Positions 10,001 through 19,006 of a DNA stretch of 64,000 nt are shown piece by piece. Under the pieces are notes generated by a model. That model saw only the letters and a list, made by a program, of their open reading frames with translations, searched no databases and had not been told where the DNA came from. A program made the position numbers and the translations under genes. Each line of letters begins with the position of its first letter. The stretch's first letter is position 1. Source of the DNA: Kineobactrum sediminis (GTDB lineage: Bacteria; Pseudomonadota; Gammaproteobacteria; Pseudomonadales; Halieaceae); contig NZ_PKLZ01000011.1 of assembly GCF_002868715.1 (NCBI RefSeq), positions 1 through 64,000 of the forward strand, given 5' to 3'.

Positions 10001-10528
10001 ATCGGCGAGATTAGCCGGGGTGCCAATACCATTCTTGCTTTGATTATCCCCCTTGAGATAGTTGTAGAGATCGTACGGCAAATAACCATAAGGATTTGAT
10101 GAGTCGCGCTTCTCGTCTGAAGACTCAATATTGTCTTCGATTCTCGTCAACGCGGGCGCAACCACGTTGTCAAAATAATCCTGCGTCAGCTCCTGGACAT
10201 CAATACGCGTGTAGGCACCATCCTTGTCTGAACTGCTACCACCCGTGGTGCCATACATCATCAGGCCCACATTGATCTTGCCGATCATATTGGACAGTGC
10301 GGCCTTGATCGCTCGAGCCTCGGATTCACCTTGAGTGCCGTCCGGCCACTGCTGTCCAATCCGGGACCAGTTGGCCGAGTTGTCGAGCACGAACACGACA
10401 TTGGGCAGAGCTGCACTTCCGGTATCACTGGTGCCGGCAAAGATATCGATATCCTCCGCAGATACCACTATCGAAAGCGCCAGACCCAACAGGGCAAGAC
10501 CCACTTTTTTCATCTGGAGATAGTTCAC
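7016..10528 (-). CDS. pilY1: PilY1-type pilus tip adhesin, copy 1
   Basis: Large secreted protein (1170 aa) associated with type IV pili, where PilY1 acts with minor pilins in pilus priming, adhesion and surface sensing. A signal peptide covers residues 1-24. A von Willebrand A-like region begins at VVFVLDNSANW, with a partial MIDAS (D49, S51, N53 in place of the second Ser). The C-terminal half, from about residue 620, is the PilY1 beta-propeller, with a DINVDGVIE loop at the position expected for calcium binding. Another EF-hand-like loop, DLDGDGIYE, lies near 9384-9413. The start is GTG 10528, 7 bases after an AGGAG site; the ATG at 10513 lacks a ribosome site. It is the last gene of the operon that begins at 13510. 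Confidence 0.9.
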   Translation of the reverse strand: MNYLQMKKVGLALLGLALSIVVSAEDIDIFAGTSDTGSAALPNVVFVLDNSANWSRIGQQWPDGTQGESEARAIKAALSNMIGKINVGLMMYGTTGGSSSDKDGAYTRIDVQELTQDYFDNVVAPALTRIEDNIESSDEKRDSSNPYGYLPYDLYNYLKGDNQSKNGIGTPANLADANAYTSQWNTFSSPLSSTDICADTYMIFIGNNTNGSIAGDDTANTNALKAAYAEAGLTAPNALAGESGAPLPMPEFITVETEEEVCSDEQTVASYDFTSAACYRSNQLGDCAVDECPAGASNCSCSSPAVSSGCKNNRLKYTVNVPAQVIPPTCQDVTVTEIQASGEFDTSSGISYNMDDWSKFLFNVGVPYTFNEDLDGDGIYEAHNQRVKVITYTVDVFNKQQQADLSGLWFSAANAGGGQYFQAKSEEAILKALEISLGDIVAKASSFAAVTLPLSTTNRTQVENEVYIGMFRPELGKAPRWYGNLKRYQLALFNGVAELADADFTQAINSQTGFPRDCAKSLWTEDTIDYWESLGINPPVASACGTAIEASREYSDLPDGPFVEKGGVGQRIRLLASGAARNLYTVNSAGAIIDLFDEAASFGGTDIFDFMAGDLQGANEAAYLGDTLARPSVHGDVVHSRPLSIRYDDDTVIIFYGANDGLFRAVDASNGSERWGFVAPEHYGKLQRLYDDDPVIAFEGVLVDAEDPDAEPKDYFFDGPTGLHVKYDDPVDPADSGVGELDYAYIFPTMRRGGRMVYGFDVTIPDSPLFLWKQGCDDAGNCTGTDFASLGQTWSTPQGVFIAEYPGNDADPAPVIIFGGGYDACLDIDQAAYPTECDSAKGKGVYVLDALSGARLKWFPTDAPVMSDIATVDINVDGVIELAYVADVKGNLYRIRFADYVQSLVGLTTIPDGVIVDREQGDWRIEKIASMPGNTRRFYNSPTASPLPTNGQIAVAIGTGDRERPLESNYPYTADVQNRFYALIEEPYLDWQEEEDSTTGSWERTVVDLEGEDMHQIGTPFPDGENLQNFKGWWLDLPNQGEQVANPAVVGGGRVFFNTFQPGGAPGDICGSPIGIGRGYAVDFFNPEVPTGQEIDGGGIPIPPIVVTVRIPEGCTATDCSNYEPVCETPPCGEVRTGIIGWDGFSFEQLDPAINPQIRRVFFTEDLERQ

Positions 10529-10547
10529 AGTGTTGCTCCTTGCCCGA

Positions 10548-11093
10548 TCAAACCGGACACGCGGTATCAATGTTGTTTAACGTGGTTAAAATAGAAACAC
10601 CCTGGCGAACGGTAACCTCTGCGCCAGATACCACATCAGTCGCTACAGCCTCAAATTCCCAAACCGAGGCCGCGCACATGGAATAAACACCCGGCGGCAG
10701 AAAACAGGTTGCCTGGTCGGGAAAATTGTACACGTCCAGCTCTATGTTCTTGCGAGGGATCACGGAAATACAGGCCGGAGTGGAAACCACGACGGTAACG
10801 TCCGTCTCGCCGTCCGCGTTGAAGTCGTAACACTTCTGATTGTCTTCATCACAAGATACCGCGAAAATGGAATCCGGATTGTCGGCAAACCTGGAAGAGC
10901 TGAGCGCCTCTTCTATTGCGGCTCTGGCGGCAATCCTTGCCTGTTCACGGCTCTCCATATTGCCCACCACTTTCAAGTTGGTTTGCGCGATGTTGGATGC
11001 CGTTACCACGATCACGGTCACCGCCAGCAACATGATCAGCGAGATAAGCAGCACTATGCCCTGCTGCTTCCCCTGATGCCCCACTGCCTTCAT
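10548..11093 (-). CDS. pilX: PilX-type minor pilin assembly protein, copy 1
   Basis: 181-residue PilX-family protein that works with PilW, PilV and PilY1 in the pilus-initiating complex. A single N-terminal hydrophobic helix follows the QQG cleavage region (residues 11-35), but position 5 after the Gly is not Glu, unlike the other pilins here. An ARIAARAAIEEAL helix and a Cys-rich globular part follow, including an EF-hand-like loop DFNADGETD at 10801-10838. The start at ATG 11093 overlaps the pilW stop (TGATG), implying translational coupling. A GTG three bases earlier is less likely. Confidence 0.85.
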   Translation of the reverse strand: MKAVGHQGKQQGIVLLISLIMLLAVTVIVVTASNIAQTNLKVVGNMESREQARIAARAAIEEALSSSRFADNPDSIFAVSCDEDNQKCYDFNADGETDVTVVVSTPACISVIPRKNIELDVYNFPDQATCFLPPGVYSMCAASVWEFEAVATDVVSGAEVTVRQGVSILTTLNNIDTACPV

Positions 11094-12064
11094 CACGGCA
11101 CCTCTCTTCTTCCCGCGATGTTGCGGGTAAACATGGTACGGGTATACAGCTGGCGGCGATGACTCGTAAACGTCGCCGGGGTATAACTCTGCCCTCCAAC
11201 TGTGTAGGTCCTGGTGTCAGTGAATCCCGGGCTCGGCTGGTGGCTTCTCACTATCATGCTCAGCCTGACCATGACCACCTGAGGCCAGATCAGGTCGTTG
11301 GGACTGGCAATATTGGAGGCATAACCGTCCACCTGTCCATCGCCATCGGTATCCAGACCGTATTCAAATCTCAGCAGTTCGACATTCTCAATCATCTCCT
11401 GCTCGACGTAACTGCTGCCCTCCAGTTCCGCTCGCATCAGCTTGTCATCGGCATTCACGTAGTAGATCCGATTCAAAAACCGGTATCGGGGGGCTATGTT
11501 TACGCCATCACACTCGCGCTTCTCCAGATCAAGGGCTGCTACATCATTGTCTATCAAAAAATGATCGCCGGGCTTATTCAAGCTATCCTGCTCAAAACAC
11601 GCCAGCACCTGAAGATGGAAATTGGACCCCGCGACTGGGCACCCGGGGCTTCCCAGGGCACAACTGCTGACGCGGCGGATGGCAACGTAGTCGGTGTTCG
11701 CCTTCGGCTGCAGATTGGCCGGAGTGCAGGCAATGGCTCCCTGGCCACCCTGAATCGGATAACCCATGGCCTCCTCAAGTTCGACAGCGGAATCAACGCA
11801 CACGGGCGGAATCGTACCGCCTGGCGTTACCTCACCTTTCTCGCCCCAGAACGCGGCACTCACAACGTCTCTTTCAATTGTGCCCATGGCGAAAATGGCC
11901 GATTCCATCTGGCGCCCGAATCGTTCAATTTCATTGCGGGTTGCGCTGTTCTGGGTCGCAATCTCCGTGACGCCCAACATGATGATTGCGCCGAGGCCCA
12001 GAGCAATCATTATTTCGATCAGGCCCAACCCAAGATTCCTGCGCCTGTAACGTAAAGTAGTCAT
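11093..12064 (-). CDS. pilW: PilW-type minor pilin, copy 1
   Basis: 323-residue minor pilin. The prepilin peptide reads GLGLIEIMIALGLGA, with Gly(-1) and Glu(+5) retained, so it should be processed by the prepilin peptidase PilD and inserted in the inner membrane. The globular domain has several cysteines and the loop DTDGDGQVDG near 11321-11360, an EF-hand-like calcium site candidate. It overlaps pilX by one base and sits 2 bases after pilV. PilW family members help to prime pilus assembly together with PilX, PilV, FimU/FimT and PilY1. Confidence 0.88.
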   Translation of the reverse strand: MTTLRYRRRNLGLGLIEIMIALGLGAIIMLGVTEIATQNSATRNEIERFGRQMESAIFAMGTIERDVVSAAFWGEKGEVTPGGTIPPVCVDSAVELEEAMGYPIQGGQGAIACTPANLQPKANTDYVAIRRVSSCALGSPGCPVAGSNFHLQVLACFEQDSLNKPGDHFLIDNDVAALDLEKRECDGVNIAPRYRFLNRIYYVNADDKLMRAELEGSSYVEQEMIENVELLRFEYGLDTDGDGQVDGYASNIASPNDLIWPQVVMVRLSMIVRSHQPSPGFTDTRTYTVGGQSYTPATFTSHRRQLYTRTMFTRNIAGRREVP

Positions 12065-12066
12065 CG

Positions 12067-12636
12067 TCAGTTCACCAGGTCCGCAAGTACAGCCTCTATG
12101 GCGACAACCCTTCGAAATGCATCGTTGTCACCATACGCATTGAAACCGCAATCAAGGTCCGGGGATGCCGTTGCAACCGCACCTTGCCAGGCCACAGTCA
12201 CCAGAATTCGAGTCTCGCCGTCAATCGAGCCCACAACATTTTCGATACATCCCCGCGCGGCATTGACACTTCCGGCATTGACTCCCCCTGCCAATACGTC
12301 TTGCCCCGCCAGGATATTATTCCAGTCGCAAAGATCGTACTCGGCCGTCGTCTGGGTAGCGGGGTCACAGACGGCAGGTGTGAGCAATCCATATTCAACG
12401 CCCGGCGTATACGCTCCGGCCCTGGCCGCGGGAGCATTGACCCGGATTCTGTTCACCATTTCTTCAGCCAGCATGACGGCTTGCGCCCTTTGATAGGCTT
12501 CGAGCTGACTTTGCAGCGAGAACACCTGTAGTCCCGCCAAACCCAACAGGCCAATCGCGATAATCACCAGGGTAATAAGTACTTCAATCAGCGTAAAACC
12601 TGGTGAGCCATGACTTTTTATTGGCAGCGTGTTCAT
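12067..12636 (-). CDS. pilV: PilV-type minor pilin, copy 1
   Basis: 189-residue minor pilin with the prepilin motif SPGFTLIEVLITLVIIAIG (Glu at +5), followed by the LLGLAGLQ and AQAVMLAEEMVNRIR stretches characteristic of PilV. It then has a globular part with paired cysteines. The start is ATG 12636, which overlaps the fimT stop in ATGA; a TTG two codons earlier is unnecessary. It is part of the tightly packed operon 13510 to 7016. Confidence 0.88.
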   Translation of the reverse strand: MNTLPIKSHGSPGFTLIEVLITLVIIAIGLLGLAGLQVFSLQSQLEAYQRAQAVMLAEEMVNRIRVNAPAARAGAYTPGVEYGLLTPAVCDPATQTTAEYDLCDWNNILAGQDVLAGGVNAGSVNAARGCIENVVGSIDGETRILVTVAWQGAVATASPDLDCGFNAYGDNDAFRRVVAIEAVLADLVN

Positions 12637-13112
12637 GCGCAATTATCATCCATATAGCCGCCTGGCTTGAGTTTGAGGCAACGGGTAAGACTTTCTGTTC
12701 CAGAGCCCACGATAACCGTGAAAGTAACAGGCTCTGCGGCTCTCCCCGATGGTGAAAAACCGACAGAACTACCGGTGACCGTAATCGCAATATCGGCACT
12801 TCCCGATTGTGCATGCTCCAGAATATCCGGCTCACTGGCATCGGGATTAACGATTTTCCAGCCCTCTTGCCAGCCCCCGGCTGCTGGAGTAACCAGGACT
12901 TTTCTGTTGCGTTTTATGGCCTCTGACCGAGCGGTCATAAGAGCTATCCTGAGATCAACCAGTGTCGCCCTGGACCTTTGCTCAATAATAAAGCCACGAA
13001 AAGAGGGCATAGCTACGATTGTCAGCACAGCCAATATCACCAGGACTATCATGAGTTCTATGAGAGTAAACCCACGCTCCGTCCGTATTGGCGGTTGAGG
13101 CCAATTTACCAT
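12633..13112 (-). CDS. fimT: GspH/FimT-type pseudopilin, copy 1
   Basis: 159-residue minor pilin of the GspH/FimT/FimU group. The prepilin signal [18 protein letters not shown] has Gly(-1) and Glu(+5). Mature features include the segment [13 protein letters not shown], which is typical of this group, and a C-terminal Cys pair. The reading frame overlaps the end of the preceding pilE-like gene by 7 bases and the start of pilV by 4. Whether it acts as FimU (priming) or FimT (DNA binding in natural transformation in some bacteria) cannot be told from the sequence. Confidence 0.85.
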   Translation of the reverse strand: MVNWPQPPIRTERGFTLIELMIVLVILAVLTIVAMPSFRGFIIEQRSRATLVDLRIALMTARSEAIKRNRKVLVTPAAGGWQEGWKIVNPDASEPDILEHAQSGSADIAITVTGSSVGFSPSGRAAEPVTFTVIVGSGTESLTRCLKLKPGGYMDDNCA

Positions 13113-13510
13113 GCCTCGGTTCCCCGCAACTTGTTACCCGTATTGTCGATAGTGAGAGAGCCATCCCGCACCTGGCTCGTGCCCGTCAGCGGCACCGCAG
13201 TGATGAGGTAGGTCGGCGGCGGACCCGCGTCAACGCTAAAGTTAACCGAATAACTGGAGGCGACACGCTCCGGTGTAGACAGGTTTAATTCAACAGCAGT
13301 ACTTGCATAAGTACGTGTGTCATTGAAGTAGAGCTGTTGCCTTTGGGCTATATCCAATAAAAAAGACTGTGCGGCACCACGATTGGCTTTGATCACATAG
13401 CCTTGATATGCAGGAAGTGCCACGGTCACCAAAATCGCCACAATAGCAATGACGATCATCAATTCAATGAGGGTGAAACCCCTCTGGGGAGCTTGTCTGG
13501 ACATCATCAT
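13106..13510 (-). CDS. pilE: PilE-type minor pilin, copy 1
   Basis: 134-residue type IV pilin-like protein with [19 protein letters not shown], then [30 protein letters not shown], the familiar PilE/ComP stretch. Three ATG codons are in tandem (13510, 13507, 13504); any may be used. It is the first gene of the six-gene operon. In the second cluster the equivalent gene is last. The 124 bases up to clpB contain no strong promoter that I can recognise and no clear terminator. Confidence 0.87.
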   Translation of the reverse strand: MMMSRQAPQRGFTLIELMIVIAIVAILVTVALPAYQGYVIKANRGAAQSFLLDIAQRQQLYFNDTRTYASTAVELNLSTPERVASSYSVNFSVDAGPPPTYLITAVPLTGTSQVRDGSLTIDNTGNKLRGTEAW

Positions 13511-13634
13511 TATTATCAGGCTCTACCTTTCACGCACGCGTAATTCGACTTCTCCAGCATAACGTGCGCCGCCCGAAAGCCCAGTGAGGACAGACGAGCG
13601 GCTGTTTTAGGTGGATAAGCGGTCGTGTGGCCTG

Positions 13635-16214
13635 TTAGCGCTTCCCAAACACCGCCCCCTGCTCCCCCGCAACATCCACCACAATCGTATCCCCAGCACC
13701 GAATTCCCCTGAAAGGATGCGCTGTGCTAGCGGGTTCTCCAGTTCCTGCTGGATGGCGCGTTTCAAGGGTCGCGCGCCATAGACGGGGTCGTAACCGGTG
13801 GCGGCCAGGCGATCCATAAAGGCATCGGAGATCTCGATCATCAGGTCGCGTTCGGCCAGGCGCTTGCGCAGCGATTGCAGCTGGATATCGGCAATGCCGC
13901 GAATCTGGTCGGCGGCCAGCGGGTGAAATACCACGGTTTCGTCAATACGGTTGATGAATTCGGGACGGAAGTGGCGACCGACAATGGCCATTACCGCCGC
14001 TTTCATCGCCTCGTAGTTGTCCTCGCCCGCCGTCTCCTGGATAACATCGGAGCCCAGGTTGGAGGTCATCACAATGACCGTGTTGCGGAAGTTGACGGTG
14101 CGGCCCTGGCCATCGGTCAGGCGGCCATCTTCCAATACCTGCAGGAGGATATTGAATACGTCCGGATGGGCTTTTTCCACCTCATCCAGCAGCAGCAGTG
14201 AGTAGGGCCTGCGACGCACGGCCTCGGTCAGGTAACCGCCCTCTTCATAGCCCACGTAGCCCGGGGGCGCACCAATCATGCGCGCCACTGAATGCTTTTC
14301 CATGAACTCGGACATGTCCACCCGCACCATGGCCTGTTCGCTGTCGAACAGGAATTCCGCCAGCGCCTTGCACAATTCGGTCTTGCCCACGCCCGTGGGG
14401 CCCAGGAACAGGAAGGAGCCGCTGGGCCGGTTGGGGTCGGAGATGCCGGCGCGCGAGCGGCGCACCGCATTGGCAACGGCTTTCACTGCCTCGTCCTGGC
14501 CCACCACCCGCTGGTGCAGGGAGTCTTCCATGCGCAGCAATTTCTCGCGGTCGCCCTCAAGCATCTTGGATACCGGAATACCGGTCCAGCGGGATACCAC
14601 TTCCGCCACTTCCTCGTCCGTCACCTTGTTGCGCAACAGCGTATGTTCGGTGGTCTCGGCCGCCTGGGCCGCTTCCAGCTGTTTTTCCAGCTCGGGCATT
14701 TTGCCGTACTGCAGTTCAGACATGCGGGTGAGGTCACCGGCGCGACGCGCGGCCTCCATGTCCAGCTTCATCTGCTCCAGCTCGCTCTTGATCTGGGCAG
14801 CGCCCTGCAAGGAGGCTTTCTCCGCTTTCCAGATTTCTTCCAGGTCGGAAAATTCGCGCTCTACTTTGCCAATTTCGGCATCCAGCAGCTCCACCTGTTT
14901 TTGTGCCGCCGGGTCCTTGTCTTTTTTCACCGCCTCGCGCTCGATCTTGAGTTGGATCATGCGCCGCTCCAGGCGGTCCATGGATTCCGGCTTGGAGTCG
15001 ATCTCCATGCGAATACGGCTGGCCGCTTCGTCCACCAGGTCGATCGCCTTGTCCGGCAGCTGCCGATCGGTGATGTAGCGCTGGGACAGCTTGGCCGCGG
15101 CGATAATCGCACTGTCGGTGATATCCACCCCATGATGTACCTCATAGCGCTCTTTCAGGCCCCGGAGGATGGCGATGGTGTCCTCTTCATTGGGTTCGTC
15201 CACCAGCACTTTCTGGAATCGACGCTCAAGGGCTGCGTCTTTCTCAATATGCTTGCGGTACTCATCCAGGGTGGTGGCGCCCACGCAGTGCAATTCGCCA
15301 CGGGCCAGCGCCGGCTTGAGCATGTTGCCGGCATCCATTGAGCCCTCGGTCTTGCCGGCGCCGACCATGGTATGGAGCTCGTCGATAAACAGGATAATGC
15401 CACCCTCCTGCTTGGAGAGCTCATTGAGTACAGCCTTCAGGCGCTCCTCAAAATCGCCGCGATACTTGGCACCGGCCAGCAGCGCACCCAGGTCCAGCGA
15501 CAGGATGCGCTTGCTTTTCAGGCTCTCGGGTACCTCGCCGTTGACCACGCGCTGGGCCAGGCCTTCAATAATCGCAGTTTTACCCACGCCGGGCTCGCCG
15601 ATCAAGACCGGGTTATTCTTGGTGCGGCGTTGCAGTACCTGGATGGTGCGGCGAATCTCGTCGTCGCGGCCAATCACCGGGTCCAGCTTGCCCTGCTCGG
15701 CGCGTTCGGTGAGATCAATGGTGTATTTGTCAAGCGCCTGGCGGGACTCTTCGGCCTCGGGGTTGGTCACGTTTTCTCCTCCTCGCACCTGCTCAATGGC
15801 AGCCTGCAGGGCCAGTGCGGTGGCGCCGTGGTTCTTGAGCAGCTCCCCGGCGGTGGTTTTGCTTTCCAGCATTGCCAGCAAAACCAGCTCACTGGAAATG
15901 TAGGTATCGCCGCCCTTTTGCGCCAGTTTGTCGCTGACATTGAGGATGCGCCCCAGATCGTTGGACATGTGGACATCGCCGCCACCCCCACTCACGGTAG
16001 GCAATGCCTCTACCGCAGTAGTCACCGCCGTATCGAGGGCGGCAATATTAGCGCCGGTTTTTTGCAGCAGTGGCCGCACCGACCCGCCTTTTTGCTGCAG
16101 CAACGCCGCCAGCAAATGCACTGGCTCAATAAAATTGTGATCCTTGCCCAGCGCGATCGACTGGGCATCCGCAAGCGCCAGCTGCAGCTGGTTGGTCAGT
16201 TTATCCATTCTCAT
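13635..16214 (-). CDS. clpB: ATP-dependent disaggregase ClpB
   Basis: Hsp104-family AAA+ hexamer that with DnaK-DnaJ-GrpE rescues aggregated proteins in the cytoplasm. It is 859 residues, the usual length. Domains in order: Clp N domain (1-145), AAA1 with Walker A GEPGVGKT (206-213), the coiled-coil middle domain (about 400-530), AAA2 with GPTGVGKT near residue 605, and the C-terminal D2 small domain. The start ATG 16214 has AGGAG 8 bases upstream; the beginning [19 protein letters not shown] matches E. coli. A sigma-32 promoter lies in the 92-base gap to pgeF. Confidence 0.98.
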   Translation of the reverse strand: MRMDKLTNQLQLALADAQSIALGKDHNFIEPVHLLAALLQQKGGSVRPLLQKTGANIAALDTAVTTAVEALPTVSGGGGDVHMSNDLGRILNVSDKLAQKGGDTYISSELVLLAMLESKTTAGELLKNHGATALALQAAIEQVRGGENVTNPEAEESRQALDKYTIDLTERAEQGKLDPVIGRDDEIRRTIQVLQRRTKNNPVLIGEPGVGKTAIIEGLAQRVVNGEVPESLKSKRILSLDLGALLAGAKYRGDFEERLKAVLNELSKQEGGIILFIDELHTMVGAGKTEGSMDAGNMLKPALARGELHCVGATTLDEYRKHIEKDAALERRFQKVLVDEPNEEDTIAILRGLKERYEVHHGVDITDSAIIAAAKLSQRYITDRQLPDKAIDLVDEAASRIRMEIDSKPESMDRLERRMIQLKIEREAVKKDKDPAAQKQVELLDAEIGKVEREFSDLEEIWKAEKASLQGAAQIKSELEQMKLDMEAARRAGDLTRMSELQYGKMPELEKQLEAAQAAETTEHTLLRNKVTDEEVAEVVSRWTGIPVSKMLEGDREKLLRMEDSLHQRVVGQDEAVKAVANAVRRSRAGISDPNRPSGSFLFLGPTGVGKTELCKALAEFLFDSEQAMVRVDMSEFMEKHSVARMIGAPPGYVGYEEGGYLTEAVRRRPYSLLLLDEVEKAHPDVFNILLQVLEDGRLTDGQGRTVNFRNTVIVMTSNLGSDVIQETAGEDNYEAMKAAVMAIVGRHFRPEFINRIDETVVFHPLAADQIRGIADIQLQSLRKRLAERDLMIEISDAFMDRLAATGYDPVYGARPLKRAIQQELENPLAQRILSGEFGAGDTIVVDVAGEQGAVFGKR

Positions 16215-16272
16215 GCATCAATCTCCTTCAATGCCCGCGCCTGCATCGGCGCATATTGTTTCATGGAGACTG

Positions 16273-16300
16273 AAATGGGGGGGAAAGCGGCTAATTCAAG
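16273..16300 (-). promoter_or_regulatory. Sigma-32 heat-shock promoter of clpB
   Basis: CTTGAAT (16294-16300) and CCCCATTT (16273-16280) are separated by 13 bases, almost exactly the RpoH consensus CTTGAAA-N11-16-CCCCATNT. It is placed 59 bases upstream of the clpB start and overlaps nothing but the intergenic space after pgeF. Confidence 0.85.
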
Positions 16301-16306
16301 TAAGGT

Positions 16307-17065
16307 TCAGCGGCTAACCGGCGTGGCCTTGAGCTGGATCAAGGTCGCCATGCGACCGGTCTGGCCATCACGGCGATAAGAATAGAAACGGGCGGCATCC
16401 CCAAAGGTACACAGGCCGCCGCCGTAAACGGCGGTCACTCCTGCTTGTCGCAGACGCAGGCGAGCCAGCGCATACAAGTCCGCCAGGTAATGCCCGGCAA
16501 GGGGCGAGGGGCGAAAACAGGCTGCAATCTCAGCTCGGGCCGACCCGGCAACATCACAAAAGGCTGCGCGCACTTCGGCGCCCACTTCGAATGCATCGGG
16601 CCCGATCGCCGGGCCAAGCCAGGCCAGCAACTCGCCGGGGACTACCGGCAGGGCTTTCACCGTGGCTTCAAGAATACCCGCCTGCAGCCCGCGCCAGCCC
16701 GCATGGGCGGCAGCCACCACGGAGCCGGCCCGGTCGCACAGTAATACCGGCAGGCAATCGGCGGTCATGATGGCGCAGGCGATTCCGGGCCGGGCAGTCC
16801 AGCTGGCATCTGCAGTGGGGACGGGACCTTGTCCGCAGGCTTCTACCACCTCTATCCCATGACACTGCTGTAACCAGGAAAGGCGGGTACCCGCAGGCAA
16901 CAGTGCCTGCAGTGCCGCGCGATTGGCCTGCACCGCGGCGGGCGCGTCCCCCACATGATCGCCCAGGTTAAATCCCTGACAGGCACCTGTACTGATGCCT
17001 CCTTGCCGGGTGCTGGTAAATGCCAGAACCTCTGGCGGCGCCGGCCAGTCAGCTGTAATCAGCAC
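16307..17065 (-). CDS. pgeF: Peptidoglycan editing factor / purine nucleoside phosphorylase (YfiH, PgeF)
   Basis: Cytoplasmic protein of the YfiH/YlmD (formerly laccase-like) family, 252 aa. Members act on purine nucleosides, and E. coli PgeF prevents misincorporation of serine into peptidoglycan precursors. Zinc and active-site residues are visible in the QQCHG, TADCLPVL and AHAGWRG motifs, and the FYSYRRD-x6-GRMA ending is intact. The longest frame begins at 17092, but the GTG at 17065 (start MLITADWPAPP) fits the family better and overlaps the rluD stop by only 17 bases. The exact start is uncertain. It lies between rluD and clpB, as in pseudomonads. Confidence 0.9.
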   Translation of the reverse strand: MLITADWPAPPEVLAFTSTRQGGISTGACQGFNLGDHVGDAPAAVQANRAALQALLPAGTRLSWLQQCHGIEVVEACGQGPVPTADASWTARPGIACAIMTADCLPVLLCDRAGSVVAAAHAGWRGLQAGILEATVKALPVVPGELLAWLGPAIGPDAFEVGAEVRAAFCDVAGSARAEIAACFRPSPLAGHYLADLYALARLRLRQAGVTAVYGGGLCTFGDAARFYSYRRDGQTGRMATLIQLKATPVSR

Positions 17066-18025
17066 GGTTTGCCACCGGATCTTCCTCCGCAAGCACCAGC
17101 AGCAGGGCTTCCAGATCAGCGGGTAGCGGACATTCGAACTGCATATGTTCTCCGGTTACCGGATGAATAAGTCCCAGCGCCTCGGCATGCAGTGCCTGTC
17201 GACGGAAACCCCGCAGGGCGTCTATCAACCTCTCGGACGCCCCCTTGGGGATCCGGGGGCGACCGCCATAGAGCGGATCACCGATCAACGGGTAGTGCCT
17301 GTGTGCCATGTGCACCCGGATCTGGTGGGTGCGGCCGGTTTCCAGGTTAACGGCGATCCGGGTGTGATGAGCGAAGCGTTTGGTGACCCGGTAGTGCGTG
17401 ATTGCCGTTTTGCCGCCGGTGACCCTGACCGCCATTTTCTTGCGCTGCCGCGCATGCCGCCCGATAGGCTCGTCAACGGTACCCCCGCCGGTCATGGCGC
17501 CGATACAAACCGCGACGTACTGGCGCTTGACCGTGCGCGCCTGCAGCTGCTCCACCAGGTTATGATGGGCCCGCACGCTTTTGGCTGCCACCATCACCCG
17601 GAGGTTTCCATGTCCAGCCGATGAACGATGCCGCCCCGGGGGAGTAGCGCCATGCCGGGTGCGTGACCGAGCAAGGCGTTAACCAGGGTACCATCGGCAT
17701 GGCCCGCCGCGGGGTGCACCACCAGCCCGGCCGGCTTGTTCAACACCAGGATCGCTTCATCCTCATACAGAATGTCGAGGTCAATGGCCTCCGGTTGCCA
17801 GTTGACCTCGTCTTCCAGCAGGGCATCCAGCGTCAGCGAGGTACCACTGTGCACCTTATCCCGAGGCCGGCACTGCTGCCCGTTCGCCAGTAGTTCACCC
17901 TGCCTGATCCAGGTTTGCAGTCGGGACCGGGAATATTCGGGGAACAGTTGGGCAGCGGCCTGGTCTAACCGCTCGCCGTCAAGTTCTGGTCCCACTTCGG
18001 CCCGGGCACGGATTTTCTCTGTCAT
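17049..18025 (-). pseudogene. rluD: 23S rRNA pseudouridine synthase RluD, frameshifted
   Basis: RluD makes pseudouridines 1911, 1915 and 1917 in helix 69 of 23S rRNA. Here it is split. From 18025 the frame gives an S4 RNA-binding domain (residues 1-75) and the catalytic domain through GGIVHRLDMETSG, containing the catalytic Asp, then hits TGA at 17596-17594. The rest, from LMVAAKSV (lacking its Leu codon) to the end at 17049, continues in another frame with all RluD motifs (GRTHQIRVH, DPLYGGR). The junction reads TCCGGGTGATGG where TCCGGGCTGATGG is expected, so one C is missing. Either a real recent frameshift or a sequencing error; the TGATG would allow reinitiation at the ATG. Confidence 0.9.
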
Positions 18026-18060
18026 TGGAATTCCTGTTTATGCCCCCGCACCTATGTGTT

Positions 18061-18088
18061 TAAATAGGAGGCCTTGCCAAAACGTCAA
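18061..18088 (-). promoter_or_regulatory. Possible promoter of rluD
   Basis: TTGACG (18083-18088) and TATTTA (18061-18066) with a 16-base spacer on the minus strand, in the 88-base gap between divergent rluD and bamD. The -35 is good and the -10 poor. No equally good pair was seen for bamD. Confidence 0.35.
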
Positions 18089-18113
18089 TTCTAACACGCC
18101 AACGGTTGCCATC

Positions 18114-19004
18114 TTGCTGAGATCATTGAAAATCACTACCGCCCTGCTGCTCGCAGTCCTGCTTTTCGGCTGCGCCAGCCAGGATGACGAGGAACTGTCC
18201 GCCGATTCCGGTGAACAGCAGATGTACGAGAATGCCCAGCGTTACCTGCGCAACAAGAGTTTTGACCTCGGCGTACGCAGCCTGCAGTTGCTGGAATCGC
18301 GTTATCCATTCGGCAAATACGCGGAACAGGCCCAGCTGGAGCTGATCTACGCCCACTACAGTGCTTTCCAGCACGAAGCTGCCGTGGAAGCGGCCGACAG
18401 GTTCATCCGTCTTCACCCGCAGCATCCCAGTGTCGACTACGCCTATTACATGAAGGGCCTGGCTGCCTACTCGGCCAAGTCAGACGTTTTCGCGCGCTTC
18501 CTGCCCACTGACGTAAGCAGTCGCGATACCAGTCATGCCAGGGAGGCTTTTGCGGAATTTTCGCAGCTGGTGTCGCGTTTTCCCGCCAGCCCCTATGCAG
18601 CCGACGCCAAGGCTCGAATGGTGCACTTGCGCAACCTGCTGGCCCGGCATGAAATTATCGTCGCCAATTACTACTTTCGCCGCGGCGCCTATCTGGCGGC
18701 CGCCAACCGTGGTCGCTATGTGGTGGAAAATTTCCAGCGCACACCCGCTGTTCCCGACGGCCTCGCAGTCATGGCCCAGGGCTATATATTGCTGGGCATG
18801 AGCGATCTTGCCGAGGACGCGATTGAAGTACTGGCGCTGAATTACCCGGATTATCCGGCGCTGGACAAGGACGGCAACTTCAAGAGCCGCTATTCGCTGG
18901 AAGGCATGCAGCGTTCCTGGATCAACAAGGCCACCCTGGGTCTGTTTGATCCAACACCGCCCCCTCAGTTCGACAGCCGCGAACTGTACGAAAACGTTCG
19001 CTGA
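18114..19004 (+). CDS. bamD: Outer membrane assembly lipoprotein BamD
   Basis: Essential lipoprotein of the BAM complex that folds beta-barrel proteins into the outer membrane. A lipobox LLFGC lies about 20 residues in, with Asp after Ala-Ser-Gln in the mature part. The body is five TPR-like repeats, with motifs such as [43 protein letters not shown] and [11 protein letters not shown], which are strongly conserved in BamD (YfiO/ComL). No ATG precedes the signal peptide at a sensible distance. TTG 18114 or TTG 18126 are likely starts, and ATG 18054 would give an unusually long leader. It is divergent from rluD, as in Pseudomonas. Confidence 0.93.
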   Translation: MLRSLKITTALLLAVLLFGCASQDDEELSADSGEQQMYENAQRYLRNKSFDLGVRSLQLLESRYPFGKYAEQAQLELIYAHYSAFQHEAAVEAADRFIRLHPQHPSVDYAYYMKGLAAYSAKSDVFARFLPTDVSSRDTSHAREAFAEFSQLVSRFPASPYAADAKARMVHLRNLLARHEIIVANYYFRRGAYLAAANRGRYVVENFQRTPAVPDGLAVMAQGYILLGMSDLAEDAIEVLALNYPDYPALDKDGNFKSRYSLEGMQRSWINKATLGLFDPTPPPQFDSRELYENVR

Positions 19005-19006
19005 TA

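Noticed and set aside
14292-15341. 349-codon + strand frame opposite clpB
   Set aside because: Shadow frame within a highly conserved AAA+ gene; no independent evidence.
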